A DNA stretch of 64,000 nt from Dryococelus australis. Lineage: Eukaryota; Arthropoda; Insecta; Phasmatodea; Phasmatidae. The stretch covers positions 136,942,663 through 137,006,662 of the forward strand of contig CM057000.1 of the NCBI GenBank assembly GCA_029891345.1, written 5' to 3'. The notes under the pieces are model-generated. The model was not told where the DNA came from and ran no database searches. It was given only the letters and a program-made list of their open reading frames with translations. The position numbers and the translations under genes are program-made. Positions 23,535 through 34,699 of the stretch are shown piece after piece. Position 1 is the first letter of the stretch, and every line of letters starts with the position of its first letter.

Positions 23535-24299
23535 TCTAAACTGCATGGTGCGGCTGCGGGCTGGGAGGGGGTTGTGACATCCCTCTGCTGTGAGGGCGGC
23601 GTGGGAGATAAGAACCCTCTCGTCAGCACCAGGCTTCATGAATGATCTGCTGTGCTCGGCTGTGCCCCGAGGCGGCTGGCAGCTTGTAGGCCCTTAGCAC
23701 GGGGAGAGGCGGCATGCTCGTTGGATTATGCAATCTTGATATCCACGTGTTCGGGCGCCGTCCAGGATTGTGGCGGCCCGCAACGTCCGGGTACAGGTTT
23801 GCGGGGTTGTCTCTTGTGGGTTGAAGTAAGAATACTAAACATGATATGCGATGAGTCGTAATCGTTTAAGTAGGCAGAAAAAGCGGGCCTTGCATCAATG
23901 GCTCCCCCCCCTCCCCGATTGCGATGTATCCTCATAGTGAAAAGGTGGTGGAGAAATGCATATGCTCCTCATCTGGAAGTTCTAGAAAGGAGAAGCGAAG
24001 AAAAAGATTTTTCAAACAGGTAGGCGGGACCCTTAATGTTGGACTGCTTGACCGCTGTAATTGTGCTCGCTCTGTGGTCTGGGGCCTTCTGGAAAATTCT
24101 TGGCTCACGGCGTGCCGTGACCGTTGCTCTGTTTCTCTCTCGGTAGATGGGCTTCCTCTCTGCCCCTCGACCAGGCAAAGCAGGGCGCTGACGCTGCTAA
24201 TGTGTTTGCTCCCCCCTCCCCCCATCGTTGTCAAGATTAGTGTCATGAGTAACGCGGTTTATCGGGTGTCCCACCGACCTACGTGATTTTTGCATGTCG

Positions 24300-25331
24300 C
24301 CGACAAAAACTCAGCATATCACTGTGGATATTTACAAGAGAATATATACACAAAAACCTGCAATAAAAATACATAAAAATATGTGAAAGACTAAGGGGAA
24401 TAAAAATTTGTGTTCAAGCCTTACTCGCGGAAGGCGGGGAAACACCACTAACTATCCTGGAATGTGCTGTAGTGATTTATGAAAGAAAAGAAAAATATTT
24501 CTGGGGTAACTTGTGGGTCTTACAGCAAGCCAAACAGTTACGTGTAACAGGTTAAGAGTTCGGCAACCTCAGAACTTCCATCACCTGGGTTGACCGGCTA
24601 AACGAACAATGCGAATACACTTAAAGAAAACATGCATTAAAACACGGGCAATTGGCACACACTGGTCACTACAAATTAATACACATAACCCTTTGACATT
24701 TTGAATTTAAGATATCTTGCACTTGGTTTCACCATAGTGAGTTCATGGGAACTTTGTGGCTCAGAGTTCTGGTTCGATTCGGAGGTGGTGCACAAGATAT
24801 TGCAAAAGACAAGTACACTAGCTAAATATGAGCAAACAAAAGCATACCATAAAGACTCATTCCTGCAAAACGGCATTCTTCTTGTGGGTGATCTTCAGGA
24901 GGACTCTTGTTAAAACTCATGGATATATTTATATTTATTGGTGTACCTACACCTCAAATCATTATACAAAAATCTAAATTATCAAATTCCTTTATAGAAG
25001 TCCTTATTTTTAGGTTAATTCTAACATGTATTTTGATGAAGTCTCCATCTTCAATTATCACTGGCACTTTGGTGAGCGTCTATATGTAAAATGTATGTAG
25101 TAATTACTGGCACTGTGAAGAGCATCTCTAAGTAATACTACGTAGTCTAGATGGACTGTCGGCCACCATTTTACGGAACATTATCGTCGGTGAGGTGTAA
25201 AAAGTCTGTTTTCACTTGTTTAATTACTTACGGCGTGATGACTGCTTTATTTAAGAGTTCAATTAGTTAACTTGCATATAGTCGAGTGTCTGAATAACGT
25301 GTCCATCACATTTACCTCACCGGTTCCTACA
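24300..25331 (-). mobile_element. Element B 3' LTR (approximate)
   Basis: On the minus strand a polypurine tract (GGAGGGGGGAAAG) is followed by TGTAGGAACC, the classical arrangement at a 3' LTR edge. The remainder is AT-rich and contains AATAAAG near 25245. The far end is not defined. Confidence 0.45.
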
Positions 25332-25346
25332 CTTTCCCCCCTCCGC
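25332..25346 (-). promoter_or_regulatory. Polypurine tract of element B
   Basis: A purine-only run on the minus strand immediately precedes a TG-starting LTR candidate. PPTs prime plus-strand DNA synthesis in LTR elements. Confidence 0.6.
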
Positions 25347-25669
25347 TTGATGACATCTGGGTAGGCACTTATTCTGGATACACTCTTTTAAACTAGCTTA
25401 ATGTGAGTGTCTCTGCCTATCTCACTGTCTTTGACTGGTCAGATAGTTTAAATTACTAATGGTTACAGGTCTGTAACGAGTCCTGTAATGTTTTATCGTA
25501 CTGGTTTAGGGCTACGTGTTTTATATCTTGTCGAGTACTGCACTTACTTGTGTTCTATGGGATTCAGTTTAGCTGGACTTCCTCTTGGACTGAGGGCAGC
25601 ATGAGCCGAGTATGGTCACGGGTACCTCGACGTGGGTTGCCACGGTGGTTCTCGGTACCGGCTAGGCGT

Positions 25670-26323
25670 TTAATCTGCCTTGGCTGCATGAGGTGGCATC
25701 GGGCGTCGTGGCTCAGCATTTAGTGTAGTAGCATCTGCTTCTGCCACAACTGATGGGGAGGGCACAGGAACAAAGGACGTTGAGACAGTGCAGGGGAGTG
25801 ACACAGGAAGGTCCTGTACCCCGACTGCACGGGTTCTTACCCGTAGGGCAGGATGCTTCTCTGATGGCACAGGGCAAGGGAGTTGCGGAAGACGACCGCT
25901 CTCCACCTTGCCTGCTGATGTATCTCGTCGAAGGGCCGGGTCATTGGAGGCATCTATGGTCTCAATGTCCAGGTACTGCTCCGAGGCAGTAGGAGGGAGA
26001 TGGCTCTCGACCTCCACTGCGGGTGTTGCACCTGGTGAGGGGTACTGGGAGGTGTCAACTGTCTCGACATCTTGTTCATCTGAGTCCGATTGAGCGGGAG
26101 GCAGAACGGGCCTCTCGTCCTCAGTGTTGCCAACAGGAAGTTTCTGCGTGGCAGGAGGTTGTGACAGAGCACTGTTGTGGACTGTTCTCAACGTCTGTTG
26201 CAGTTCATCATCGGCAGGAATAGGAGTCGGCTTCGTGGAAGCTGGGACGACCTTGCCCACTGTTCCGGACGTTTCTTGTGGTTGAGGCGTTTGTCCTGGG
26301 TCTGTGGCATGTTCGCCTTTCAT
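25670..26323 (-). CDS. Post-integrase Pro/Ser/Thr-rich ORF of element B
   Basis: An uninterrupted 217-residue frame runs from Met at 26323 to a stop at 25670. It is rich in Pro, Thr, Val, Ser and acidic residues, with phrases such as QSDSDEQDVETVDTSQYPSP and near-repeats DVETVDTSQYPSP / DIETIDASNDPA, which suggest internal duplication. No signal peptide or membrane segment is seen, so an envelope protein is unlikely. Position after integrase matches the tails of A and C. It is the longest intact frame in the family here; function unknown. Confidence 0.45.
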   Translation of the reverse strand: MKGEHATDPGQTPQPQETSGTVGKVVPASTKPTPIPADDELQQTLRTVHNSALSQPPATQKLPVGNTEDERPVLPPAQSDSDEQDVETVDTSQYPSPGATPAVEVESHLPPTASEQYLDIETIDASNDPALRRDTSAGKVESGRLPQLPCPVPSEKHPALRVRTRAVGVQDLPVSLPCTVSTSFVPVPSPSVVAEADATTLNAEPRRPMPPHAAKAD

Positions 26324-26889
26324 TGGTCCAGTGGCGTAGGCCTCCAGGCTTATGGCTCATGCGTTATCTGGTGGTCTAGTGGCGGAGCCGACGGGTACTT
26401 CATCGTCAGAGCCAGAGATTGACTTCGTAGAATTGGAATGGCCTTGATTTGTGGCTTTGGAGTTGTACTATGTGGAGGAGTAGACACTTTGGTTGTTTCT
26501 ACCCCCTTCACCAATGGTGCTTCTGAGTGCTCGTTGATGTGGCTTGATCAGCGGGGTGTCAGGCATTTCTCTCTGTCTCGGGGGTTCCGCCATGACACTT
26601 TAGAGCAGCTAGGGATCGCCTTGTCGCGTCTGGCTGCGACTTTCTCTGCGTAGCTGCGTGGTGTCGAGGGCAGTGATCTTACGCTAACTGCTCTCCGGCG
26701 TTATTCTACGCCCGGCCTCCATGGTGCTACATAGCTGGGCTCCCTGTGGGTATCGATAGGTTTCACCTCAGGCCTCTTCACTGGCCCTGGCTCGATTTTT
26801 GGGAGTTGCCCTTCTGGTGGCATTTCTCCCGGGAATGGCCGTATTTGGATTCGGGTGGTCTTCTGGATCCGTCCTCGCAGGTCTTCGGC

Positions 26890-27560
26890 CTAGTAGACGT
26901 CTCTCTTGTTGACAATACGATACGGGCCGTCCCATTTGTCAGCGAGTCCAGTGCTGAACTGGTTACTGGCCTTGCTGAGGGGATGCGTTTTGAGTAGTAT
27001 GGCTTCACCTAGGTTAAACTCACGCACCCCTGTCTTCGGCAGGGAGTACTTCTTTCGGATATAATCATCCTGGTCTTTCTGGGCGGTAATAGTACGGGCT
27101 AGTGTAGCTAGCCAGATGTCCTCGGGCGGAGGCATATTGGTGGGTTTGCTTTCCCAGTGCCAGTCGCCTGATTGGTGTAACCTTTGGCCCAGGAGGAGTA
27201 TGCTTCTGGTGTCTACTGTTTATCCCAGTGGCGATGGTTGTTCCTCACACTGATTTGGAGGCACATCTTTATCTCCTAGTTCATCCGCTCAGTAGGGTTG
27301 GCCTGTGGGTGGTATGGAGGAGTAGTCCAGGTTTCTACTCCCCATCCCTGACAAGCTGACTGCCATTGGTGATTCGTGAACTGAGTGCCATTGTCAGTCA
27401 GTATTGCTTTTGGGTATCCCCAGTGTGCAAATATTTCGGCTTCTATCTTTTGCACAATCGGGGTGGTTTCCTGACTAGGTAGAGGGAAGGCCTCTACCCA
27501 CCTGAAGAACTGGTCGGTAACTACCAGAAGCTAGCAGTTCTCCTTTGTACTACGTGTGTA
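26890..27560 (-). pseudogene. Integrase C-terminal half, element B
   Basis: On the minus strand the catalytic core shows TDNGTQFTNHQWQSAC, with the second aspartate, and PPYHPQANPTER, with the glutamate. After a break, DIWLATLARTITAQKDQDDY and KWDGPYRIVNKRDVY give the C-terminal region with a GPY-type module. Stops separate the two pieces. Confidence 0.8.
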
Positions 27561-28189
27561 TGGTCACATTAGGTCAGCGATGATATGCATCCACGTAGTC
27601 TTGGGCTGTCTTGGTCATGCTGTAGGAGGGGAACTGGGTAGGCTTTGTCGCGGCAGCATCCTGTCCCAGGTGTATCGGAAACCGATATCCAACAGGGTTT
27701 GAATAACCGGTTGTCCGGTTTGAGGGTGGTCGTGGTGGTGCCGGCATATATTGGCGCACAACTATGCGGATCCAGATCTTCCATTATGTGGTGGGTTGAC
27801 CGTTATGCATCCACACAACGCCATCCCTCACTTCAAACTGTTGTGGCTTTTCCTGTAGCAGATGGCAAATATCGGGGTCTTCCTGCTCTCTCATCGTGTT
27901 TTGATGACAAGTAATCTGTAACTGAAGGAGGCGGATTTGTTCTTCCGGGCTACGTTCTACCTGAGGAGGGTAGGATATCTTCTCCCCTTCCTCCTCCTCG
28001 GATTTCTCCTCTAATGTCGGGAAGCCGGATAGGGCGTCTGGCAGGTCATTTGTCTTACCTGGATAGTGTTGTACTTCGAAATCGAATCAGGTGAGAAACA
28101 TGTCCCACCGCCCAAGCTTGGCTTTGGAATTCCGCTACTCATGTAGCCATTGGAGGGCTTTTGAGTCGGTTCACAGGATGAAGTGTTGC

Positions 28190-28400
28190 CCTTCGAGTTA
28201 ATATCTGTACTTCTTCATCGTCCATATGACAGCCAGACACTCTTGTTCATTTATGTGATAGCGTTGCTTAGTCTTGTTTAATTGGGTTGATGCATACGCT
28301 ATCCCACGTGGTTGACTGTCAGTGTCTTGTTGATATAGGACAACTCCTAGTCCGTTCTGGCACACGTCTGTCTGCAGGATCAACGGCTGATCTGCTTGGA
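28190..28400 (-). pseudogene. RNase H, element B
   Basis: QTDVCQNGLGVVLYQQ begins with the catalytic aspartate, and HINEQECLAVIWTMKKYRY carries the glutamate helix. It follows RT and is the best-preserved short domain of element B. Confidence 0.8.
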
Positions 28401-28489
28401 AACGGTGGCATTGTCGTATATTACCAAAGCTAGTCTTCAGGTCCTAGAACGCCTGTTATTGCTCCGGTCCCCATCGCCAGCGGATGTCC

Positions 28490-29290
28490 TCTAGATAAAG
28501 GTGGTTTCATGTGTGGTGCAATGTTTTGTACGAAGTCGCGTAGCCATTTGTACAGACCCAGATACCGTCGTAGTTGTCCCTTGTAGGTCGGCCTCTTCAG
28601 TGGCATGTATCAAATTTTTTTGAAGGAAGTTTCCCTCGGGTGAGACGACATGCCCTAAGTAGTCTATGTATGACTTGCCTAAGTAGCTTTTTGAAAGCTT
28701 GCAAGTCATTCCATGGAGTTCCAGATGTTCAAGAATTCTCTGTAGGTGTTAGAGGTGCTCCTCCCAACTATTTGAATAGATGATTACATCATCTGGATAG
28801 GCGAAACAAAACTCTCCGTCAGTACCTCTGTGGACATTAGGTGTTAGAATGTGGCAGTGGCGTTCTTCAATCGAAATGGCATTACACGAAACTGGAGGGT
28901 TTCGCCCTCAGGTGTAGTAAATACAGTATACTTGCAGCTATTTGTGTGTACCGTAATTTGCCAGTACTTGGACTCCATATCCAGGGTACTAAAGATCTTA
29001 GCCTTGCCAATGTCTCACAGGGTATGAGTTAGGTCGATAGCTGGGGGAGCGATAGGGTATATTACCTCATTCAGGCCCTTATAATTAATATAGAACCTAA
29101 GCTTTCTGTCTTTCTTTGGAACTAGGACCAAGTGGAATTTTAGTGTAAATTGGATGGTTCCACAAACCCGTGGTCCTTCATATCGTTCACTTGCTCCGTA
29201 ATTAGGTTGCGGCGGTGCACTGACATCCTATATAGTTGGTTATATATGGTGACATGTGTCAGATTAGCTAACATTGGATCACGGTCGTGT
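28490..29290 (-). pseudogene. Reverse transcriptase, element B
   Basis: Motifs in minus-strand order: NDMKDHGFVEPS, VPKKDRKLRFYINYKGLNEV, FSTLDMESKYWQI, TPEGETLQFRVMPFRLKNA, FAYPDDVIIYSN (active-site box, with Pro where Leu or Met is usual) and YLGHVVSPEGN. Frameshifts and stops separate them. The start is fused to the Gag N-terminal remnant. Confidence 0.8.
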
Positions 29291-29399
29291 GGCTTTAGTG
29301 GCACTTTGGTTGGTTGTGCGTGTGGGTTGGCTTATGCTTGCTAATGGCTGGATATAGCGGTCAGGCACGTGGCCTTATGGGTTGGTACAGCATTCTTGA

Positions 29400-29905
29400 C
29401 TTTACGGTTTAATAGTCCCTTGGATTGTTCTGGCTTGTGACTCGTTTCGGAGCTAGTCGTAGTCGGCAATGGGCGGGAGATGCTAAGGGTGTGTGCCTTG
29501 TTGGTTTGCTGGCGAGGGGTAGCTGGGTATAGCTGATTACGTCGCTCGTCTTCGGCTCAGGCGGTGGCGAGGGCACGACGTGACAACACAGAACTTGCAG
29601 TTCCAGTCCTCGGATGCCCTGCTCCAGAAGTTGCTATTGGAAATGCCTAGCTGATTTTCGGTCTTATTCAGTAACTCTTACTACTGGATGGCAGGTCGGG
29701 TGTATAAGGTAGCAGTTCTGAAGGGGAAAGTAGCTTGGTTAATGTCAGGCGTCATAGTTGGTGCCAGTGACCGAAGTAAGGCGGCACAATCTCGTTGGGC
29801 TCGTCGGCTAGATGTTAGAGGGGTTAGACCAGCCAGCTGTCTGGCAGTAAGGCGCGCAACTTGTTGCTCCTCTCTTCTGGCGCCATGCCTCACCTTGAAT
29901 GGCAT
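29400..29905 (-). pseudogene. Gag N-terminal region, element B
   Basis: MPFKVRHGARREEQQVARL at the start matches element A. Downstream, SNFWSRASEDWN weakly parallels VHFWTNEAHLWN of fragment D. After this the frame runs within about 300 bp into RT, so the zinc fingers, capsid-like region, knuckle and protease have been deleted. Confidence 0.5.
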
Positions 29906-30479
29906 AGAGTGGGTGTAATTACTAAGTACCTCAAAAGAAGCACCACGGATGCAGATAGCCCTAAATTAGTTTTGCCAAACAACAATCTTGCCAATACGAG
30001 CGCCAGTGCTTCAGAAGATCCCCCACTGTTACGGGCTGATCAGAAGCATTGACGCCGTGTTGGTTGCCAAGACACAAGGCCGATACTGGTGTCCGGAAAG
30101 AAAGGGAACCGAGTTCCTAGCATAAGCACGACTGACCTAGCGCTGAAACAAAAGTCTCTTGTACGATTGGGGTTTAAGCGACACGCGTCAAGTGTATGAA
30201 AGCGGGATGGTCACATGACTCCAGTAGTACCCAGATGTAGCAGAGGGGTGGTGCACTCTGGTGCACATCGCCGGCGTAAGTCGTGGAGGTGGTAACTGCT
30301 GCGTTTGGGCGGACTGCCTACAGTAGAGGGAATGTCGAAGCTACGCTGGAGTAGTGGGATGAACAGGCTAAGGGAGGTGAGACTTGCATAGAAATACATT
30401 TTACAGATGCCAAAATTTTCATTTAAATGGTGATTGGCATATTTTACTCTTGTGTCTGCCATCTTGACCGTTTGTCATG

Positions 30480-33400
30480 AATATAGGAGAAATTCAGCCA
30501 AAGGAAGCACTACATCATTTAAGTTTAATGAGCTTCACATGTGACTATATAACACTAAATCTTTTGTCTACTAAGTTTGTCCGGAATAAGGACCAAGGCC
30601 TTTTGAACTCTCTCCAGTAGCTCCGAATTGACTGCTCCAGTTCAGTTTTGGTTCTCTTATTCCTAAACAAACCTTGCTTGCTGCCACAGTGGTTTTATTC
30701 CAGATAATTGAGACAGCTCTTTAGTAATGTCCAGATGCCCTAGCCACACTCTATATAGTTGATTCATGATAACTTCGGCCTTTTCTGAAGTCCTGCTAAA
30801 TATCTACTTTTGGTTACTGATTACGTATCCTTTCGCTACACGTAAGCATATACACTGCTATGTGACGTCTACTTTTATAAATGTCAAATACGTTGGTTGC
30901 TGTTCAAAGAATGCTGTCATATTTCCTGCGAATGTTCACAATTTAGGCATATAACATTATTTAGGTCAGCTTTATAACTATTTTTTACACAATATAGCAC
31001 GTTACACATAATACACATTAATATTTTGCCACGACAGTGTTTGTTACAACTGTGGTGGAACCAACGGTAGTATTTAACCTGTTGTTATTAATATGTGTTG
31101 GGTTATTTCGTTAAAAGGACGGCCTTATTTGGAATAAAAGTTAAAATGAAGGGACACAGTAAATTCAGTACACAACTCGTGTCGGGTATTTATTGTTTGT
31201 AGCATCGACAAACGTAAAAGATAGTGGTGAACATTCAAACATATAGGCCTACCGTAAAGTTTATTCTGCTAATGTTAACATGCATTGGTACTTACTGGTT
31301 TGTAGATTTATTGTATTATTTATTTAAATTTATCTGGTTGGGCTTAGTATTTTGAGGGGATCGTGGCAGACATTAAAATCACAACAAAAACGTAAGCTCG
31401 TTACAAAACTATGTTTCAAACATCTAGCGCAAAGGTACAATGTTGTGATAAACAGACGTGCATTTCAATAAGTAACTTCTACATAACATCAGTTCATGGT
31501 TAAAACGTATACATTTTGCACACATTTGAAATCCACATACACACCTGGTCTTCATAACGATTACAATGCAGCCACCAAACCCTTTCAAACACAGCGATCA
31601 TCACAACTCAACACTTTTAACCTTGTTGTGGAAACATATTATCACAATATTGTAACTTGCTAGGATGTTTAAAAACACTGGTACGAACTTGATGCTTTGT
31701 TCAGAAACACACACACTGTCATTGACACGTCGCCACATTACTGTCAGTCGTAAGGCAATGGGTATAATCGCCTGCCATGTTGGGTTAGGACAAGCACGTG
31801 ATTCTAGATTTTCCTTTCCACACCACGTCTGCCGACCTGCTGGATTTGTAAGCGTCGCGCCATCACATCTACATAACCTATGATAGGTATTTAAACAATA
31901 AAATCTCTTTTCAGTTGTAAATTACAATTTCAAGCATTATTATTGTTGCTGTAATTAGTATAAAATGTGCTGAAATTTAGAATAACAAGATTTATACTTT
32001 TCCTGCCCCACAGGTGGTACACACGATCCGCTTCGCTTAAACTTTTCTTCCGGACGGAAAAAAAACACAGTGTCACTAGAGCGAGCCTACGCACGGTAAT
32101 TTCTGCTGATAATTTTTACTGCAGCGATAAAATATGTGCTACCTAACAGTATAAATATATCATTTGACAACGTTTAATTTACAAATAGTATACATAAAAA
32201 CAAGGTTAAAAATATTGTAACTGTGAACTATTTATTATCGGCCATTGCCAACACGTCGCTGCTCTCAGTGTTGTTAATTCGTATTTAATACAAAATGAAT
32301 ATTTCAAGTAATAGAAGATACTAAGTAGATTATTAATCCATTCAAGAATACAGTATTTTAATGTTAATCACAGGATTATATAATTTTGGAATACAAGTGA
32401 TTGAACACAACAGGATGACATGTTACGTCTAGGGTGATTTTTCAAAGGTTTTATTCCAAAAGGCCGAAGAAATCGTGAATGGACTATAGCTGTCATCTGT
32501 TTAGTCATTACTTCCTGACTAGTTCTTATACACAAGGCTGGTGGAGTTACCCAGATTTTCGTATGTGGGAAATTTGGTGGTCATTGTCATTAGCCCGACA
32601 GGTCTTCTTGGGATGCTACCGGTTTCCCTGCTCTTGCTTTCTGCTGCTGCTCAATCTTTACCTAATTTCACCCTTTCTGGCTCTGAAAATCTTTCTTTCA
32701 AGGGGCAACCAAAGGTTCTCAACTGTAAATATAAAGTTAGCCTGTCTAACCAGTAGCATGTTGGGTTTCTCTTAGTGCTTGGTCCTATGAATACTCGGAG
32801 GCTAATCGTCCTGGAGAAGCTGTATGGAAAGGTCATGCTCGCCTACTGAATTAACTACAGTATAGTGGCAGAGAGGACTCCAGGGTTATTGCATACAATA
32901 TGTTTCCGCTGCACAAATGTAGGCATGGGCACAGTGTGAGCCAGGTGGGCTATGCCCCTCTCCCTCCCCTGTAACGTAAGTGTTCAATATGGCAATTTAG
33001 CCCACTTATTTTGCATCAACTGAGTACTACTGTTATAAAGAAGCATAGTCGACTTTTGAACAAGGGAGCTTTGTGCAAGAGTTTGAGCCTATTTGAAATT
33101 TATTGAAATTACTCATGTGTAGCACAAAATATTTATAATCTTTGGCTCTAATTATGAGAACATACATATATATTGGAAAATAATTTACTGAACAAGAATA
33201 ATTAAATTTGCTTGTTTTCAAGCTACAGCGTAATCTATAAATGTTATTGGCATTTCATGATTTAGGTAATTTAGTTAATTTAGTATATCCGATGTTTGGT
33301 TTGTCAGATTTTTTATTTGAAGACATTTCCTCACCATTTTACTCAGTTCAGCAACATAGTCATTCTTGTAAATATAATTTTTGTAAAAGGTAAAAGATAA

Positions 33401-34261
33401 TTGTACGAGTCGTGTCTCCACATTAAGCGTTTCACCTCCAAACATTATACGTTCGTGGTCAGATTGACTGGGAATATAGTGACACAGCACTTATTCCTTA
33501 GTGTGTAGGTAACGGAACATCCAAATGGCACCAACAATCTCAGCACTGTCAACAAATTATTGTTTGTTTAATACTTACACCTCAATTGAAGGTAAGGAGA
33601 GTTCAGAAAACTTTTAATGGTACTCTAAAATCACTTACGCGTGTGTGTATATGAATATGTGTATATATGTACATATGTATATAATTGTATACAATTCTTA
33701 TTTTAATGTGTACAAAATGCATGCACATTCAACAATTACCATGCAGTGCATGCTGTTTCATATGGGTCATCCTTTTCCTGCACAGTGATATCACAAGCCT
33801 GCTGGGACCAGCTATCCTAATGAACTACACTCTCTACGTATGTGACTGAGGGGAATGTGGAGTTGACCACACTCACTATGGGCTTAATCCATCATCCATC
33901 ACATATCTTAAACTTTTTCCCCAAAATAAAAAAATTTTTTTTTAAACAGTGGTTATATTGACTGTTACTATGTATTTGATAAATACATAGCGGCCATTAT
34001 TTTTGAGAGTGGTGAGTTTTATCTTTGTGTGTAACAGTTGAATTGTATGCTGTTACCACTGCATATTTAAGTTTTGAAAGTACGGAGTGTAGTAGCTGTA
34101 CGATAGTTATTTTAATTATGAAGTAGGTTAAATTTAATGTGGTTTAGAGTATTTGAATGTAGTCTGATAATTTTTTTATTTGTTAAATGAAGTTGAGGAA
34201 TGTGTATAGCTGCATGGTATTGAGAAATGTTTCTTTTTGTTCCCTAACAACTTTTGAGTGT
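30480..34261. other. AT-rich noncoding DNA between element B and the fold-back element
   Basis: No gene or known repeat is recognised. The 31560-32110 and 32480-32830 parts are less AT-rich and may be old repeats. This is probably calpain intron. Confidence 0.4.
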
Positions 34262-34269
34262 GTTGTAAG
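34262..34269. repeat. Left 8-bp target duplication of the fold-back element
   Basis: GTTGTAAG directly precedes the terminal TAGGGATG. The right flank is GTTGAAAG, 7 of 8 identical. Eight-base duplications are typical of the hAT superfamily. Confidence 0.65.
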
Positions 34270-34699
34270 TAGGGATGTAATCATTGATACTGCGATACTT
34301 CGATATCCTCGATACTTTATAGTGTCGAGTATCGCATGAGAATATCCAAAAGTATCAAATTTTAAAACCCATTTTCTCATGCCATAGTTATGGTACATAT
34401 GCACCATAACTTTTGGAAAATGTACAATAATGTCGAAAATCGTACTGTAGCTTTCGGAAGGTGTACGGTAATTTCGAAAAGTGTATCATAATCGAAGTAC
34501 AAATGTACCACAATATACAGTATTTTAGTCATAGCATAGTATTCACACAGCTGTGAACGCCTTGAGGTGTTTTTAGTCAACCCATACATACCACAATTAT
34601 GATTTTTGACATTTGCTTTTATGGTACATAATTGAGGTACAATAATAACGGGTTGAGAGTTACGAGCAAGTGCCAATAGGCTGACGCCATTGGAGTGAG

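Larger units (their letters stand above)
18900..24290 (-). mobile_element. Element A: internally deleted gypsy-like element
   Basis: Read on the minus strand, the order is LTR (TATA 23527, hairpins 23118 and 23033), leader, gag N-terminal region, two zinc fingers, Gag core, zinc knuckle, protease, then directly a Pro/Ser-rich tail; RT, RNase H and integrase are absent. It is the same family as C but diverged. Its 3' end abuts C tail to tail. Boundaries are estimates, and no target duplication was found. Confidence 0.7.
22700..24290 (-). mobile_element. Element A 5' LTR and leader
   Basis: It contains, in sense (minus) order, a TATATAA core (23527-23534), hairpin 1 (23118-23136), the poly(A) hairpin (23033-23060) and a leader that matches C at 11755-11960. 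The outer edge near 24.2-24.3 kb is not defined. G-rich purine runs on the minus strand occur at 23905-23917 and 24207-24231. Confidence 0.55.
24300..30470 (-). mobile_element. Element B: gypsy-like element with gag-PR deletion
   Basis: The minus-strand order is leader and Gag N terminus (29905-29400), then directly RT, RNase H, integrase, a 218-residue tail ORF and a 3' LTR that starts beside a polypurine tract at 25331. Zinc fingers, Gag core, knuckle and protease are missing, so gag was joined to RT by deletion. The 3' LTR occupies part of 24.3-25.3 kb; its inner end and the 5' LTR are not resolved. Confidence 0.7.

Noticed and set aside
25670-26323. Element B tail ORF as an envelope protein
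   Set aside because: No signal peptide, membrane segment or cysteine pattern; the sequence is acidic, low-complexity and Pro/Ser/Thr-rich.
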